A stretch of 64,000 nucleotides of DNA from Lycium barbarum (taxonomy: Eukaryota; Streptophyta; Magnoliopsida; Solanales; Solanaceae): the NCBI RefSeq assembly GCF_019175385.1, contig NC_083344.1, positions 58,900,782 through 58,964,781 on the forward strand, read 5' to 3'. The notes below the pieces were generated by a model, which was not told the origin of the DNA, searched no databases, and was given only the letters and a program-made list of their open reading frames with translations. Positions 21,106 through 33,239 of the stretch are shown here, piece by piece. How positions within the stretch are numbered: the first letter of the stretch is position 1; the number at the start of each line of letters is the position of its first letter. The translations under genes were made by a program, and so were the position numbers.

Positions 21106-22442
21106 TGTTATATCCCGTATTTTTGAACGTCAGATTATTTGCTGAGATGGGACCCACACATCAAGATTTTTTTGGGACATCTGAAAATTCATATGAATCA
21201 CATATGAGAAGTTAAACACAACTCAAGAAGGACCCTTGGGCCAAATCAAAGTGGAAGTCCTCCAAACGAATATTTTAAGAAAACGTTTTCGGGTGATCTG
21301 ACTTCAAGGGGCAAACACGGTATTATAAGTTTGGAATTTGGAAAAGTACCAAGAACTAGAAGTTGTAGATAATTTAATTATCTTTCCAACCATAGGTCGT
21401 GGTTCCCCAGGTGACGTCGGTACAAGGAGATATGAACGTTTTAAGGTCGAAAGGTCAGTGGGCTAGGCCCAACTCGGGACCAAACCGAGTTGGCCCAAAA
21501 AAATCAAAAACAATAATAAGGCCCAAATTTGTGAGGCCCAACCGGCCATGGTTATGGCCCAAGCCCATATTACATAAAATTTGGTCAATAAATAAGATGA
21601 CTAAGTCATCTTTATCACACAACCTCTAGAATATTCAAGAAGTTGAAGAACAAGAAAGAGAAGGAGAAAGTTGAAGGCCATTTCGGCCAAGATCAAATTT
21701 CCAAGGAAAAATTGATAACAATTCTTCAAAAATTATTTTCTACCAAGTAAAGGGTGATTAACAAGGTGGAGTTGTTGCTGGAACAAGAAAAATTCAAAAT
21801 CATACAAATTGTCAAGTTGTAGTCAAGTGAGAAGTTGAAGAAGAAAGGTGAGTTTTGATCTTTTTTTATGTGTTATATATGGTTTATATGTGTTGTAGTA
21901 TGCTAAAATGGATGAAATTCATGAAGGAGAGAAATATAGTACATGGCCGTGTGTATGTATATATGTGTAGGAGTCATGCTTAAATTATTTTAATTAGTGT
22001 TTGGTTGTTATTGTTGTGAATGATATGTGGAAAATGGAAGTTGAATGAATTTTGAGAAGTTGTAGTGTGTATGTTGGTGTTGGTCATGTGGTTATGGTGA
22101 AAACATGGAAGAGAATGAGTCAATTTTATTTAGTATGATGTTGTTGGAATATAGATTATGAGGTTGTTGTTGTTTTCATTAAAGTTAGAAAGTTTTTGGA
22201 AGAAGTAGTAAGTTGATTGAATATGGAAGTTGTTAGTATTGTTGTTGTTGGAATTGTGGTTGATATTTTGGCCGGGTTTGAATTCCCGGGATTGTTGTTG
22301 ATTGAAATTAGCCAAGTTGAACTTGGTGGGATGGAGTATTTATAGGGGAAGTGCTGCCGAAATTTCGGTAGCCAAATGTTTCCTTAAGAATTCAACTCTA
22401 AGTACCCTAATAAGAGTTTTGGTAAACATGACCAATTTGCAG

Positions 22443-22494
22443 ATTTTGACGAGATTGCGACGTGAATTTGGAATAGCAAAAGGAGCGGAAAGAG
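22443..22494 (+). other. Candidate micro-exon, element C 3' LTR
   Basis: Same 52-nt unit as in the 5' LTR; GT donor at 22495. Confidence 0.55.
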
Positions 22495-23825
22495 GTATGT
22501 AAGGCTTCACTCTTCTTTCTATGGCATGTCTTAGATGTAATAAGTCGAGTACGAGCCTCGGGGACAACCCTAGCCCCCGGAATCCGCATCCAAAGTTTTC
22601 CACTTTTTGTTCAATAGAATTGAACTAGAAAGTGTGCAAATGATGGAAAGACCTCTTAAACCCTTAGAACTTGCATAAGTGGGACCCGATTACCCTAGGA
22701 CCCTCACAAGTAATGACATGACACGTAATATATGTAAATCATATACGTCACCCCATCCCGCCCGAGGTGGGCCCGCTACTCTCGGATATTTCCTTACAGT
22801 CTTGCTTGACTTACTTAAAGTGAATCCAAAGGGAACTTTTATCCTGATTTCGTTACCAAATGATAAGTACTGTGACTCCTCTAACGAGGGCACTTCCATG
22901 ACGATAATGATAACAATGATGTTAGATAAGAGAATATGCCTATGATACGTACTACCGGAACGACTCTATGACTAAGATGACTAAGCTAAGTATCTTATGT
23001 AAACATGAAAATGATAAACTAATTTTTGAATATTATTTATATTTCCTAGCTATGACTTTATTTTCTAAAAGATTTCAAAGTCTATGAACTGTCATCTATG
23101 ATGCCCCGATTTCGTTCTACGTTTACTTTAATATTATTCCCCGTTGATAGTCTCACCTTAAAATACTCGTTCCTTCAAGGTGAGACAAAGCGATCACGAG
23201 TATTCTATAATGTAATCAGAGGTTACCGACTTTACGTCACTCCGATGACTACATGATGCTTCTTTGGGCTCTCCTGCGTGCATATGAGATATATGTTTAT
23301 AGGATACGTAAATGCATATAAGACATGTAAATGTATGTAGGATATGCGTATATATTTTTAAAATATGCACATGACGAAAGAGCTAGAGCGCTATAGACGC
23401 TGATGTACCTACATGACACACGTATATGTATATGATAAAAGAGCTAGAGCGCTATAGACGTTGATATATGTACATGATATATGCATATGTATACGGGGGA
23501 AATGGAGGTAAGGGCAGAGCGTTATGAACGCATATCCACCTGATCAGTTGGCATTACATGATATGATATCGTCCCGGACGCGGGATGTGTATATTTATGG
23601 TTAAATGGATCGGCTGCCGACGCCTCGGCAATATGAGATGTACTATTTTATATGTATATGTATATGAACAAGGAAAGATTCTTAAAGGAAAGCTAAGTAC
23701 GCATAGCACCTGCCAAGGGTATATATATATATATATATATACAGGTTATGTTTCTATCTCAGGACATGTGCTATTATTCTCTTATGTCGTTATTTCCGTA
23801 TGCTACTATTCATGCCTTACATACT

Positions 23826-23883
23826 CGGTACACTATTCGTACTGACGTCCCTTCTTGTGGACGCTGCGTTTCATGCCGCGCAG
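23826..23883 (+). other. Three-hairpin block, element C 3' LTR
   Basis: Identical stems to the 5' copy (middle stem GTCC/GGAC). Confidence 0.72.
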
Positions 23884-24295
23884 GTCAGCAGACAGGCGGA
23901 TTTGATACTTAGAAGCTCTACCAGCAGTGTTGACAGTGCTCCAGTTATTCCGGAGCCTCACTTCCTTGGTACTATTTTGTGTATATATATTCGGGCACGG
24001 CAGTACTCAGCCCTTTCTATGTATAAGTGTACTACGTCTAGAGGCTCGTAGACAGTTATGTACAGTCAGTTAAGTACAGTTAGACATATGGCGTTTTGGC
24101 ATGTTAATGTTGATGTATAAGTGATAACGAAGTTTATTAGTCTATGTTCAGAATGACGCCGCTAATGTTAATGTTCAAAAAAAAAAAAGTGGTTCTGTTT
24201 ACATGGCTTGCTAAGAGGTAAAGGTAAAACGATAGACAAGGGGTGCTCGGTACAAGTATCGGGTACTCGTCACGGCCCCTAGACGGGTCGTGACA

Positions 24296-24300
24296 ATCTT
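24296..24300. repeat. TSD of element C (right copy)
   Basis: ATCTT. Confidence 0.95.
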
Positions 24301-24330
24301 CTATAATGGCTTCTACACATCTGGGTGTAC

Positions 24331-24389
24331 CTGCGCGGCATGAAACGCAGCCCCCGAAGAAAAGGGGGTCAGTACGGAATATGTACTGA
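24331..24389 (-). other. Three-hairpin block, element B 5' LTR
   Basis: Minus strand: CAGTAC/GTACTG around ATATTCC, CCCCC/GGGGG around TTTTCTTC, CTGCG/CGCAG. All three stems intact. Confidence 0.7.
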
Positions 24390-25748
24390 GTATGTAAGGC
24401 ATGGAATACAGAAAATAGAACCATAATCGAAACAAGCAGTACAAAAGTAAATACATTTTCAGAATACCAAAATGCTTATTTTTCAGAATGCAAATCGTGT
24501 ATACCGATGTCATATGTCAGAAGAAGTACAGAAAATAGGTAGATCATTCAGAGTGCAAAAATGCTTACTTTCCAAACACAGACCATGCGTGCCAACATCG
24601 TATGTCATCATATACATATACATATAACTGATTCATATGTAACATAATAGTGCCGAGGAACGTACGGCCCGATCCATATATAACATATTAGTGCCGAGGA
24701 ACGTTCGGCCCGATCCATAAACATATTGCTGCGGAACGTGCAGCCCGATCCATAAATATATTGCTGCGGAACGTGCAGCCCGATCCATATACATATGTTA
24801 TATTGCTGCGGAGCGTGCAACAGGTTAGTACAGATAATAAGCACGATATGCAGAGTAATAAAAACATCTTACTGGAAACACGAATCATGCATGCCAGGAA
24901 CGGTATCCGGCCCCTTGCGGGACCCGGGGAACGTGGCGCCACCCTGCCTTTGGCGCCACACACATCATACTCCAGAAGATTTGCTCCGTAATCTCCGTCA
25001 CACATCATAATATCACATCATAAGATCAGAATATACATATACACATATATGGTTCGGCGAACCATGAACACATCATAACACCGTAACACATCATACTCCG
25101 GAATACATATATGGCACCCGGCCCTCAAGCAAGGGACCCGGCGAACCATGCGCACGATATATACCGGCCCGGGACTCGGCGAAAAAGGTAATGGCACATG
25201 CACGAGCAGAGTAGTGAGAAACTATATGCATATAAATCAAGACTCGATAGATAAGTATACTTACCAACACCTGAAGGCTCAGAAACAAGTTTCGGGTCAA
25301 TCCGACTCAGTATAAGAAAGTTCTGAGCGTTTGAAGTACAGAACCTTCTACGAACATTTTAGAAGCTATTTTTTGGAAAATCAAAGCAACAATCATATCA
25401 AGTATCTTTCGGATATCGCTATGGATCAAATCAAATAGAGCTTTTGGAACCATACGTACATATCAAAATATATCAAAGACTCAATGGAATAATCGAACGT
25501 ACTAGCATTTGAAGATCAAAACCTTAGTCATATCAATTATCTTTCGAATGCCATTTGGAAACATATCAAACGAACTTCGGACATCATAGATACGCATCAA
25601 AACCATATGAAACAACTTATGGAAGTCAAGAATATTAGCCATCCTAGTGGCTCTAAGAATAGGAAATTTCTGTGAAATCATACATATACGTCATTTGCTC
25701 GTTTCATAAAGATCATGCCAAAAGAAAGAAAGGGTAAACCTTACATAC

Positions 25749-25799
25749 CTTGTCTGCTTCCTTAGCTAATCCGAACTTAAGTCTTGGCCTTTCCAAAAT
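25749..25799 (-). other. Candidate micro-exon, element B 5' LTR
   Basis: 51 nt; acceptor TTGTTATAG, donor ACAAG|GTATGTAAGG. CACTAAT lies about 20 nt upstream of the acceptor as a possible branch point. Confidence 0.6.
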
Positions 25800-27141
25800 C
25801 TATAACAATATTAGTGAGTAACAAACATTAGATGTAGATGTCCAAGAACCTTATCCTGAACTAACACTTTGTCTACAGAAATTTCGGCAGCATTTCCCCT
25901 GTAAATACAACAACCCCGAGAATTCAAGCCGGCCAAATTTATCAACAACCATACCAACAATCTATTTGAAACATATTCCAACATTAGTAACCCGCTTTAA
26001 CATAATTCAACGGCATTCCGTTTACATTCACTTTAACTACATACAATCAAACCAACACCAATGCTCGCATACTCCAACACTAATCCAATGTCATTTAAAC
26101 AAGGCTCAAGAACATTTCAAACAATCTGCACAACATTCAAACAATCCAACCAAAACCCCATTCCACCCGAAACCTTCCAAATGCAACAAAAGCAACAACA
26201 ATACATTTTCTTCTTTCAAATTCATGGACTATACCAACAATTCACATGCTAGCAACATTATTTTCCATAATTACAAGAAGTGATATTATAGTCACTTTAG
26301 CTTCTAAAACAACTCTCCAACACTTACAACTTCAACTAGAATCATCAAGCTTTCATTATCAATAAAGAATCCACAACAACAACAACCAAAACACTAGATA
26401 AAATAATTGAGTCATTATTCCTACACACACACACATACACACGGCCACCAAACATACATCCATATTTTCATGAATTTTACCCATTTCTACATACTACAAC
26501 ATACACAACCATCCATAACATATAAAAGAAGATTAATTCTAACCTTTTTCCCTTGATTTCCCTTTTGTCTAGAATTATGAACTTGCAACAGAGAGAGGTT
26601 TTCTTGCTCCAACAATTATACCACGTTAAAGAGGACCTTTGAATTAGTGGGAATACTAGAAGAAAATATTTTTTTGGATCAAATTTGGGAAGGCTTCAAT
26701 TTTCCCTTCACTTGGCCGAATAGCTCCCTTGTTTGGGGTCTTCTCCAAGTTTATTCTATTTTCCAAGTGTTAAGAATGAAAAATGTGACTAAATGGTCAT
26801 CTTTTTATGAATATATATTAGGCCTCCATGTGGGCCTTGGACCACCCCACATGGCCAGCCACTTGGCCCAATTTTTATTAAGCCCAATCCTTTTTTTTCG
26901 TTTTGCACTTCATGAAGATTTATTTTCCAAATTCCAAATTTGCCCTTAGCCTCCCTCCATATTTCCATGAGTCATCTTGCGAATTTCCCTTTTTACCCCT
27001 AGCCTTTTTTAATATTTCCACATCAAATTTTTTTTATAACCAACTTATATACCAAACAAGATCAAAATATAGCCTTGTCTTTAACTTGTCGCAATTATCT
27101 CAAAATATCTGAATGTGCAAAATACGGGATATAACAATAAG

Positions 27142-27410
27142 TTTAAGGGATTGATTTTAAGGATATATATTTGATTGATTGTTGGAGTAAATTAAATATA
27201 TTGTTGTGATTGTCATTGATATGTATTTTGAAGGAAGGAAAAAATTGAAGAAATGCGTTTGATAATCACATTCGAGCTTGTTGCTCCTTAGAAAGTATTA
27301 TGAAGTTGTTATGAATATATACACCTATTCTATTGCTGAGATTGACATTGTTGTTGGGCTGTGGTGATGATAGGTAGAATTGGGATGTACTAGTGATATA
27401 AGGGAGATGC
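27142..27410 (+). repeat. Element E 3' LTR, part 2
   Basis: Segment between the B and D insertions. Ends GGGAGATGC, with GATGC duplicated by D (27406-27410 and 37104-37108). Confidence 0.88.
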
Positions 27411-27489
27411 TGTTACACCTCGGAAATATCCTCGTGAACGTACAGTGAAAAGTTGCAGGTTTGCACTTTGACCCAGTTGGTCGTAAAGT

Positions 27490-27740
27490 GGAATACGGCC
27501 CGTAAACTGATTTACGGACCGTAAACTGCTATCGTCCTCCAACCTTTCAAAAATTTCAACTTTCTGTCAAATGCTTCAAATGGTTAAAAACGACTCGGAA
27601 TACAGACCGTAAATCGAAATACGGCCCGTAAACTGAGTTGTAAATTGCCATGATCTCCAGCATGCATTTCTGGTTTTGATATGCTTAAATACGGTCGCGA
27701 AGGACGGACCGTAAACCAGAAAACGGCCCATAAAGTGGGT
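27490..27740 (+). repeat. Palindrome cluster TTTACGG-N-CCGTAAA in D LTR U3
   Basis: At least five copies of ATACGGCCCGTAAAC, TTTACGGACCGTAAAC or close variants in about 250 bp upstream of the candidate promoter. Repeated in the 3' LTR (about 34935-35185) and in G. Confidence 0.85.
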
Positions 27741-28506
27741 TTACGACAACTGTACATCCCGACTACTGTTCATAAAAAAAAAATCAGATTTTGTGATTAA
27801 TATAAGGGACCCTTTTTATTCATTTTCATTTCATTTCTCATCTACACCACTCAAGAACTCTCCAGAAAATTCTCCAAACACTTCAACCATAAGAATAACA
27901 AGGAAATCTATGATCAACAACATTAAATCCATGAAACAAGGTGTTTGAAACTCAAGTGAAGTTCATCCAAACCAAGAAGTTCCAAGAAAGGTGAAGTAAG
28001 GTTTTGGTGCAAAAGGAAGGATTCCACTCTAGGCTTGTTCCACCATCATCTAAGATAAGTTTCATGACTTCATCATGTTGTTTAAGGTATTGGAAAGCTA
28101 AGATGCTTGAATGGTAGGAAAACATAGAAGATGGGTCTTAAAATGGATGAATAGTGTCACAATTGAATTGTAGTTGAATGGGATCATAAATGTCGATGTG
28201 CTATGATTATGAATATGTTGAAAATGATGCTTAGACCATGAATCAAGTATTATATAGGAGGAAACGCGATAATGAGTTATAAGTATAAATGTAGAAAAAT
28301 TTGAAAGAAATGGTGGATTGTGGTTAGTGCATGTAAATAATGATTGTTTATTTCAATAACGTGAACGTTGTTGTGAGCGTTTGGGAGTTAATATATAATA
28401 TGGGAAAAGTAGTATAAACAAACGAAGTGCCGCCCAATTGTCTCTAGAAATAGTAGTGATTTCTTATAGTTGATTAACTAACGCAAATGCGAATTCTCTC
28501 TTGAAG

Positions 28507-28563
28507 GTAGAAACGAGATATTGAAGGAGAATAAACGAACGCTAGATTGCTTAAACGAGAAAG
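28507..28563 (+). other. Candidate micro-exon, element D 5' LTR
   Basis: 57 nt; acceptor CTCTCTTGAAG with ACTAAC about 25 nt upstream; donor GAAAG|GTATGTGAGG. Confidence 0.6.
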
Positions 28564-28884
28564 GTATGTGAGGCTAGTCCCTTTTTTCTAATGGCATGAA
28601 TCCTATAGTGTAACTACTTTCTTATCCACGAGCCTATGTCTATAATTAGCTACACAAGGTAATGAGTTAAAGTACAAAAAGTCTAATGATGTTATTCATC
28701 GCTTACACTCACCTTATACGCTAATTCCTTCAAGGTGAGGCAGAATGTCCATGGTTGTCCATAATGCAATCGGGGGATCACGACCTTACGTCACCCCGAT
28801 AGAGTATGGTTGATCTGGAGCCTTATGCATGTACTATGATAAGATAAGCATACCCTGATGAGCACATTATGATGATGATATAAC

Positions 28885-29060
28885 ACCGCGCCTAGTTGGC
28901 CGGGCAGTCACCGCTAAGGCGGGCAGCTATATGTATACACCATGGCCAGATGGCATAGGCAGACACCACTAGTGGGCGACATGAGAGGATACCCCGAACG
29001 CGGAAAGCCTGGACGCAAGCTAATGTTATTGATTATCACACCGATCCGATATGGACGGGC
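28885..29060 (+). repeat. Element D hairpin-unit array
   Basis: Successive units with different short inverted repeats but a common tail: CGCCTAGTTGGCCGGGCAG, ACCGCTAAGGCGGGCAG, ACCACTAGTGGGCGACATG and CCGATATGGACGGGCAG. About 58 bp of this array is missing from the 3' LTR. Confidence 0.65.
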
Positions 29061-29216
29061 AGCTTATACATTTTGCATATATGGTATGATGATGAGTATG
29101 AGTAAGATAGCATGCATGACTTATTTTCTTTATACTTGACAGTCAGATTCAGATGTTCCATATTGATATCATTCCCATTATCATTGTCTTATTTCACTGT
29201 TTATGCCTCTCATACT

Positions 29217-29273
29217 CAGGACAATGTTCGTACTGACGTCCGCTTTCTTTGGACGCTGTGTTCATGCCCACAG
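29217..29273 (+). other. Three-hairpin block, element D 5' LTR
   Basis: Middle stem GTCC/GGAC. Third stem CTGTG/CACAG, a compensated version of CTGCG/CGCAG. First stem imperfect. Confidence 0.72.
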
Positions 29274-29657
29274 GTAGACAGGGAGGAGAGCTCGATCTAG
29301 ATCCGTAGTAGCTGTCAGCTGAGTGGAAGCCCTCCATTATCCCGGAGGTGCTTATGATTATTCTTTTGAGTATATATATCGCCATGTATATGAATTTTCT
29401 TTTGGGCATGACGGGGGCTTATCCCGTCCCGATGTTCAACACTCCAGTAGAGGCTCGTAGATACACAGAGCGGGTTAGATGGTCTCACGAGATCACTACT
29501 GTATTTTATGTTTTCATACTAAATATGATTTTCCTCCGCTATGAGTATAAAGATGATAAAAAGAGCATTAAATGAGTAAAATGAGCGACAAAGCTAGTGG
29601 TGCTCGGTGGCTAGCCCCGGGTACCTGTCACGGCCCTTAGATGGGTCGTGACAAAAG

Positions 29658-29669
29658 TGGTAACCGAGC
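29658..29669 (+). other. Primer-binding site, element D (diverged)
   Basis: TGGTAACCGAGC: two differences from TGGTATCAGAGC. Confidence 0.85.
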
Positions 29670-29712
29670 AGTTCGGTCCTAGAAAGTGTCCACGAGCCGT
29701 GTCTAGTAGAGT

Positions 29713-29748
29713 CTTGTTTATGGTGTGTTGTGCGCCACATCAATAAAC
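29713..29748 (+). other. Leader stem-loop, element D
   Basis: GTTTATGGTGTG / CACATCAATAAAC around TTGTGCGC. Confidence 0.5.
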
Positions 29749-29850
29749 AAGAGCTACAGGGCATTTAGGAAAAATGACCATGTTTCTTCTATAAGATCGT
29801 GCGATAGAGCCGTGTATAAGATTTTATCCTCCCTAATAGTGTGTTATGAT

Positions 29851-29856
29851 TTCAGA
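29851..29856 (+). other. Candidate splice acceptor before gag, element D
   Basis: ATGATTTCAG|A then the gag ATG at 29857. CCCTAAT about 20 nt upstream is a possible branch point. Confidence 0.5.
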
Positions 29857-32800
29857 ATGCCGCCAAAGGGGAAAGCTACAGTCGCCCAGAATGGCAAGAC
29901 TGCGGCAAAGAGGCAGGTAGAAAGACAACCTCCGATGAATATCGAAGAAGGCGAATCACATAATGAGGCCTTATCTAACACCTATTCTACCCCGACTAAT
30001 GTGGGAGAAAAAGGAGGAGCCCCAGCTCCAATTCCTCCACCAGCTGCTTCAGGTCAACAAATGACCGAAGCCATTCAGCTATTGAAACAATTGGTTGTCG
30101 CAGAGGCACAAAGACAAAATGTGGGTTCAAGTGACCGGGCAGCAAGTACCAAGGCCCGTGATTTTATGAGTTTAAATCCTCCGGAATTCTTCCGGTCAAA
30201 GCCGGATGAGGATCCGCAAAGTTTCGTAGATGAGATGTTAAGGACATTGAAGATTGTCCATGCCTCCGAGACCGAATCCATGGAGTTGGCATCGTATAGA
30301 CTCCGGGATGTGGTTGTATTATGGTACAACAACTGGGTATGATCAAGAGGAGTGAACGTGCCTCATCTAGTTTGGCAAGAGTTTGTGGATGCTTTTATTC
30401 GTCACTATTTGCCACCCGAGGTCCGTCGAGCTAGAGCGGACAGGTTTCTAAATCTCAGGCAACGAAATATGAGTGCCCGGGAGTATAGTCTGCAATTTAA
30501 TTTTTTAACTAGATATGCCCCGGCTATTGTGGCCGACATGGGGGATCGGGTACATAGATTTGTAAGTGGCCTAGGGCCACATTTATTCAGAGATTTTTTG
30601 ACAGCTTCCTTGCAAGACGGGATGGATATTTCCCGAATACAGGCCCATGCACAGAACTTGGAGGGGCGACAACAAAAACAAAGAGGCGACCGTGATGTTG
30701 ATAGAAGACAAGGCAAGAAGGCCAGATCCATGGGAGCTACCAGCGAACATAGAGAGAGATCAAGGCAGACATATTCTGGGTACTCAGGCCAGTCAGTGAC
30801 AAGTGCACCTCCTCGCTTCACAGCTAGGAGATTTGATCGCTCTTTCCATTCAGGACAGGGCCATAGTTCGAGGTCTTCAGATTCCTAGTTCAGGGAAGAT
30901 TATAGTCAGAGGAGACCCCCAGTGCCGCGATGCAATCAATGCGGCAGATTACATGCCGGATAGTGTCGTCAGGGTTTGGATGCCTGCTATACTTGTGGTC
31001 AGGTGGGGCATATGATGAGAGATTGCTCGTCGATGAGTGGCAGAGTGGGAGTTCAGCCTACAGGTTCAGCAGCTGGTTCTTCATCAGTACGCCCGGCGGG
31101 GAAGACTCCCCAGATGTCAGTAGGTCGAGGTAGAGGCAGAGGAGCAACATCTACTTCAGGTGCCACTCAGCCCTGTGTATATGCTTTAGCCGGACGATAG
31201 GATCTCGAGTCCTCTCCGAATTTAGTTACAGGTATATTATCTATATTCTCCCGTGATGTGTATGCATTGATAGATCCGGGTTCTATATTCTCTTACATTA
31301 CTCCATATGTTGCTGGTTGTATTGGGGTGAAACCCGAGTCAATTAGACCCTTTGAGGTACTCACTCCGGTTGGTGATCCCGTGATAGCAAGACAAATGTA
31401 CAAAAATTGTGTCGTGATGGTATGTGATCGTCAAATCAAAGCTGACTTGATTGAGCTAAAAATGGTAGATTTCGATGTAATCATGGGTATGGATTAGTTG
31501 GCGTCGTGCTATGCAAACGTTGATTGCCGCACAAAAGTGGTCCGATTCCAATTTCCGGGAGAGCCCGTGCTTGCATGGAAGGGTAATGCAGCATCACCGA
31601 AAGGTAGGTTTATTTCTTACCTTGAGGCAAGAAAGATGATAGCCAAGGGTGATGTTTATCACTTAGTCCGGGTTCATGATACCGAGGCAAAGCCGCTAAC
31701 TTTCCAGTCAGTTCCGGTAGTGAATGAATTCCCAGATGTGTTTCCGGATGAACTTCCAGGCCTTCCACCAGAAAGAGAGATTGATTTCGCCATTGATGTG
31801 TTGCCGGACACCAAGCCTATTTCTATTCCTCCTTATCGAATGGCCCCGACAGAATTAAAAGAGTTAAAGGCGCAGCTAAAAGATTTGCTCGAAAAGGGAT
31901 TTATTAGACCCAGATCATCACCGTGAGGAGCTCCAGTTTTGTTTGTAAGAAAGAAAGACGGATCTATACGGATGTGCATCGATTACAGGCAATTGAACAA
32001 AGTGACGATAAAGAACAAATATCCTCTTCCAAGGATTGATGACTTATTCGACCAATTGCAAGGTGCCAAGTGGTTTTCCAAAATAGACTTGAGGTCGGGT
32101 TATTATCAAGTGAGGGTTAGAGAAGCGGATATTCCCAAAACAGCCTTCAGAATGAGATATGGCCACTATGAATTCCGAGTGATGTCGTTTGGGCTAACTA
32201 ACGCTCCGGCTGTGTTCATGAATCTGATGAATAATGTATTCAGGCCGCTCTTGGATTTGTTTGTCATAGTATTTATTAATGACATTCTAGTATATTCTCG
32301 CACAGAATCAGAACATGCAGATCATTTGAGAATTGTACTTGGCATTCTTCAAGCCCGAGAATTGTATGCAAAATTTTCAAAGTGCGAGTTTTGGCTAAAT
32401 AATGTAACATTTTTGGGCCATGTTATATCCAATGATGGCATTCGAGTCGACACTTAGAAAATTGAAGCGGTGAAGACTTGGCCAAGGCCTACAACGCCTA
32501 CAGAAGTCCGTAGTTTTCTGGGTTTGGCAGGTTATTATCGAAGGTTCGTAGAGGGCTTTTCGTCTATTTCAGCCCCATTGACGAAGCTAACCCAGAAGTC
32601 AGCAAAGTTTCAATGGGATGATGCCTGTGAGCGCAGTTTCCAAGAGTTGAAAAACAGGTTGACCTCTGCTCCGGTTCTAACACTTCCAGAAGGGTCAGAT
32701 GGTTATGTTGTGTATTGTGACGCTTCTGGTGTCGGATTCGGATGTGTATTGATGCAGCATGGTAAGGTTATTGCATATGCTTCGAGGAAATTGTGGAAAC

Positions 32801-33170
32801 ATAAGAAGAATTATCCAACTCATGATCTCGAACTAGCTGTGGTCGTTCATGCCTTAAAAATGTGGAGACATTATTTGTACGGTGTGCACGTCGATATCTA
32901 TATAGATCACAAAAGTCTTCAGTACATATTCAAGCAAAAAGAGTTGAACCTGCGACAGAGGCGGTAGTTAGAATTATTAAAAGATTACGATGTTAACATT
33001 TTATACCACCCCGGGAAGGTGAATGTAGTAGCCGACGCACTTAGCCGCCGATCAATAGGCAGTTTATGTGAAGTCCCTCCGGAAAGGAAAGAGATGGTTC
33101 AAGAACTTCATCGATTGGCTAATCTTGGAGTGCGTGTAATTGATTCGGGCGATGTCGGATTAGTATAAAT
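29857..33170 (+). pseudogene. gag-pol: Element D gag-protease-RT-RNase H, one frame with multiple stops
   Basis: Gag starts MPPKGKATVAQNGK; the Gag domain is at about 30180-30660 and a zinc knuckle CYTCGQVGHMMRDC at about 30982. Protease LIDPGS is near 31267; RT runs about 31800-32460; RNase H ([29 protein letters not shown]) about 32690-33040. The same frame is kept throughout but is broken by stops at 30340, 30886, about 30961, 31198, 31495, 31924, 32455, 32965 and about 33166. Several are CAG to TAG, and others fall at conserved Trp codons (TGG to TAG or TGA). The RT catalytic motif at 32272-32283 reads FIND, not FIDD, so the enzyme would be inactive even without the stops. Confidence 0.93.
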
Positions 33171-33239
33171 GATTTCACAATTTCGTCCTTGGATATGGAA
33201 GTGAAAGAACGGCAGTGCGAAGATTCGTAGTTATGTCGT

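Larger units (their letters stand above)
15625..24295 (+). mobile_element. Element C: complete gag-only gypsy element (TR-GAG type)
   Basis: Structurally complete: TSD ATCTT, 5' LTR 15625-18820, PBS, open gag frame, non-coding tail with a 5S-like segment, PPT, 3' LTR 21106-24295. The LTRs are 3196 and 3190 bp and differ at few positions, so this looks like one of the youngest insertions here. Pol is missing from the protease onward; RT and integrase would have to come from a relative. Inserted in B's 5' LTR. Confidence 0.96.
21106..24295 (+). repeat. Element C 3' LTR (3190 bp)
   Basis: Near-identical to 15625-18820. Main length differences are the TA repeat near 23720, a 12-bp loss near 23800 and the A-run near 24178. 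Ends GGTCGTGACA before TSD ATCTT (24296-24300). Confidence 0.96.
8687..27136 (-). mobile_element. Element B: minus-strand non-autonomous LARD-type gypsy element, interrupted by C
   Basis: LTRs at 8687-11492 and 15250-27136 (the latter split by C) lie in reverse orientation around an internal domain of about 3.76 kb, with a 5-bp TSD ATAAG on both sides. Terminal TG...CA, a PBS next to the right LTR and a PPT next to the left LTR show minus-strand polarity. The internal domain has no gag and only a chromodomain-sized scrap of pol, so mobilisation would have needed proteins from elsewhere. It inserted into E's 3' LTR. Confidence 0.95.
24301..27136 (-). repeat. Element B 5' LTR, part 2
   Basis: Resumes exactly where 15624 stopped and ends GATATAACA before TSD ATAAG (27137-27141). 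With part 1 the LTR totals 3211 bp. Retains about 400 bp (around 25080-25480) lost from the other LTR. Confidence 0.94.
27411..29653 (+). repeat. Element D 5' LTR
   Basis: TGTTACACCTCGG...GGGTCGTGACA. U3 has a cluster of TACGG-N-CCGTA palindromes (27490-27740), a TATAAGG box near 27801, micro-exon 28507-28563, hairpin units 28885-29060 and the three-hairpin block. The first splice donor here is mutated (AAGATAAGT). Confidence 0.95.
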
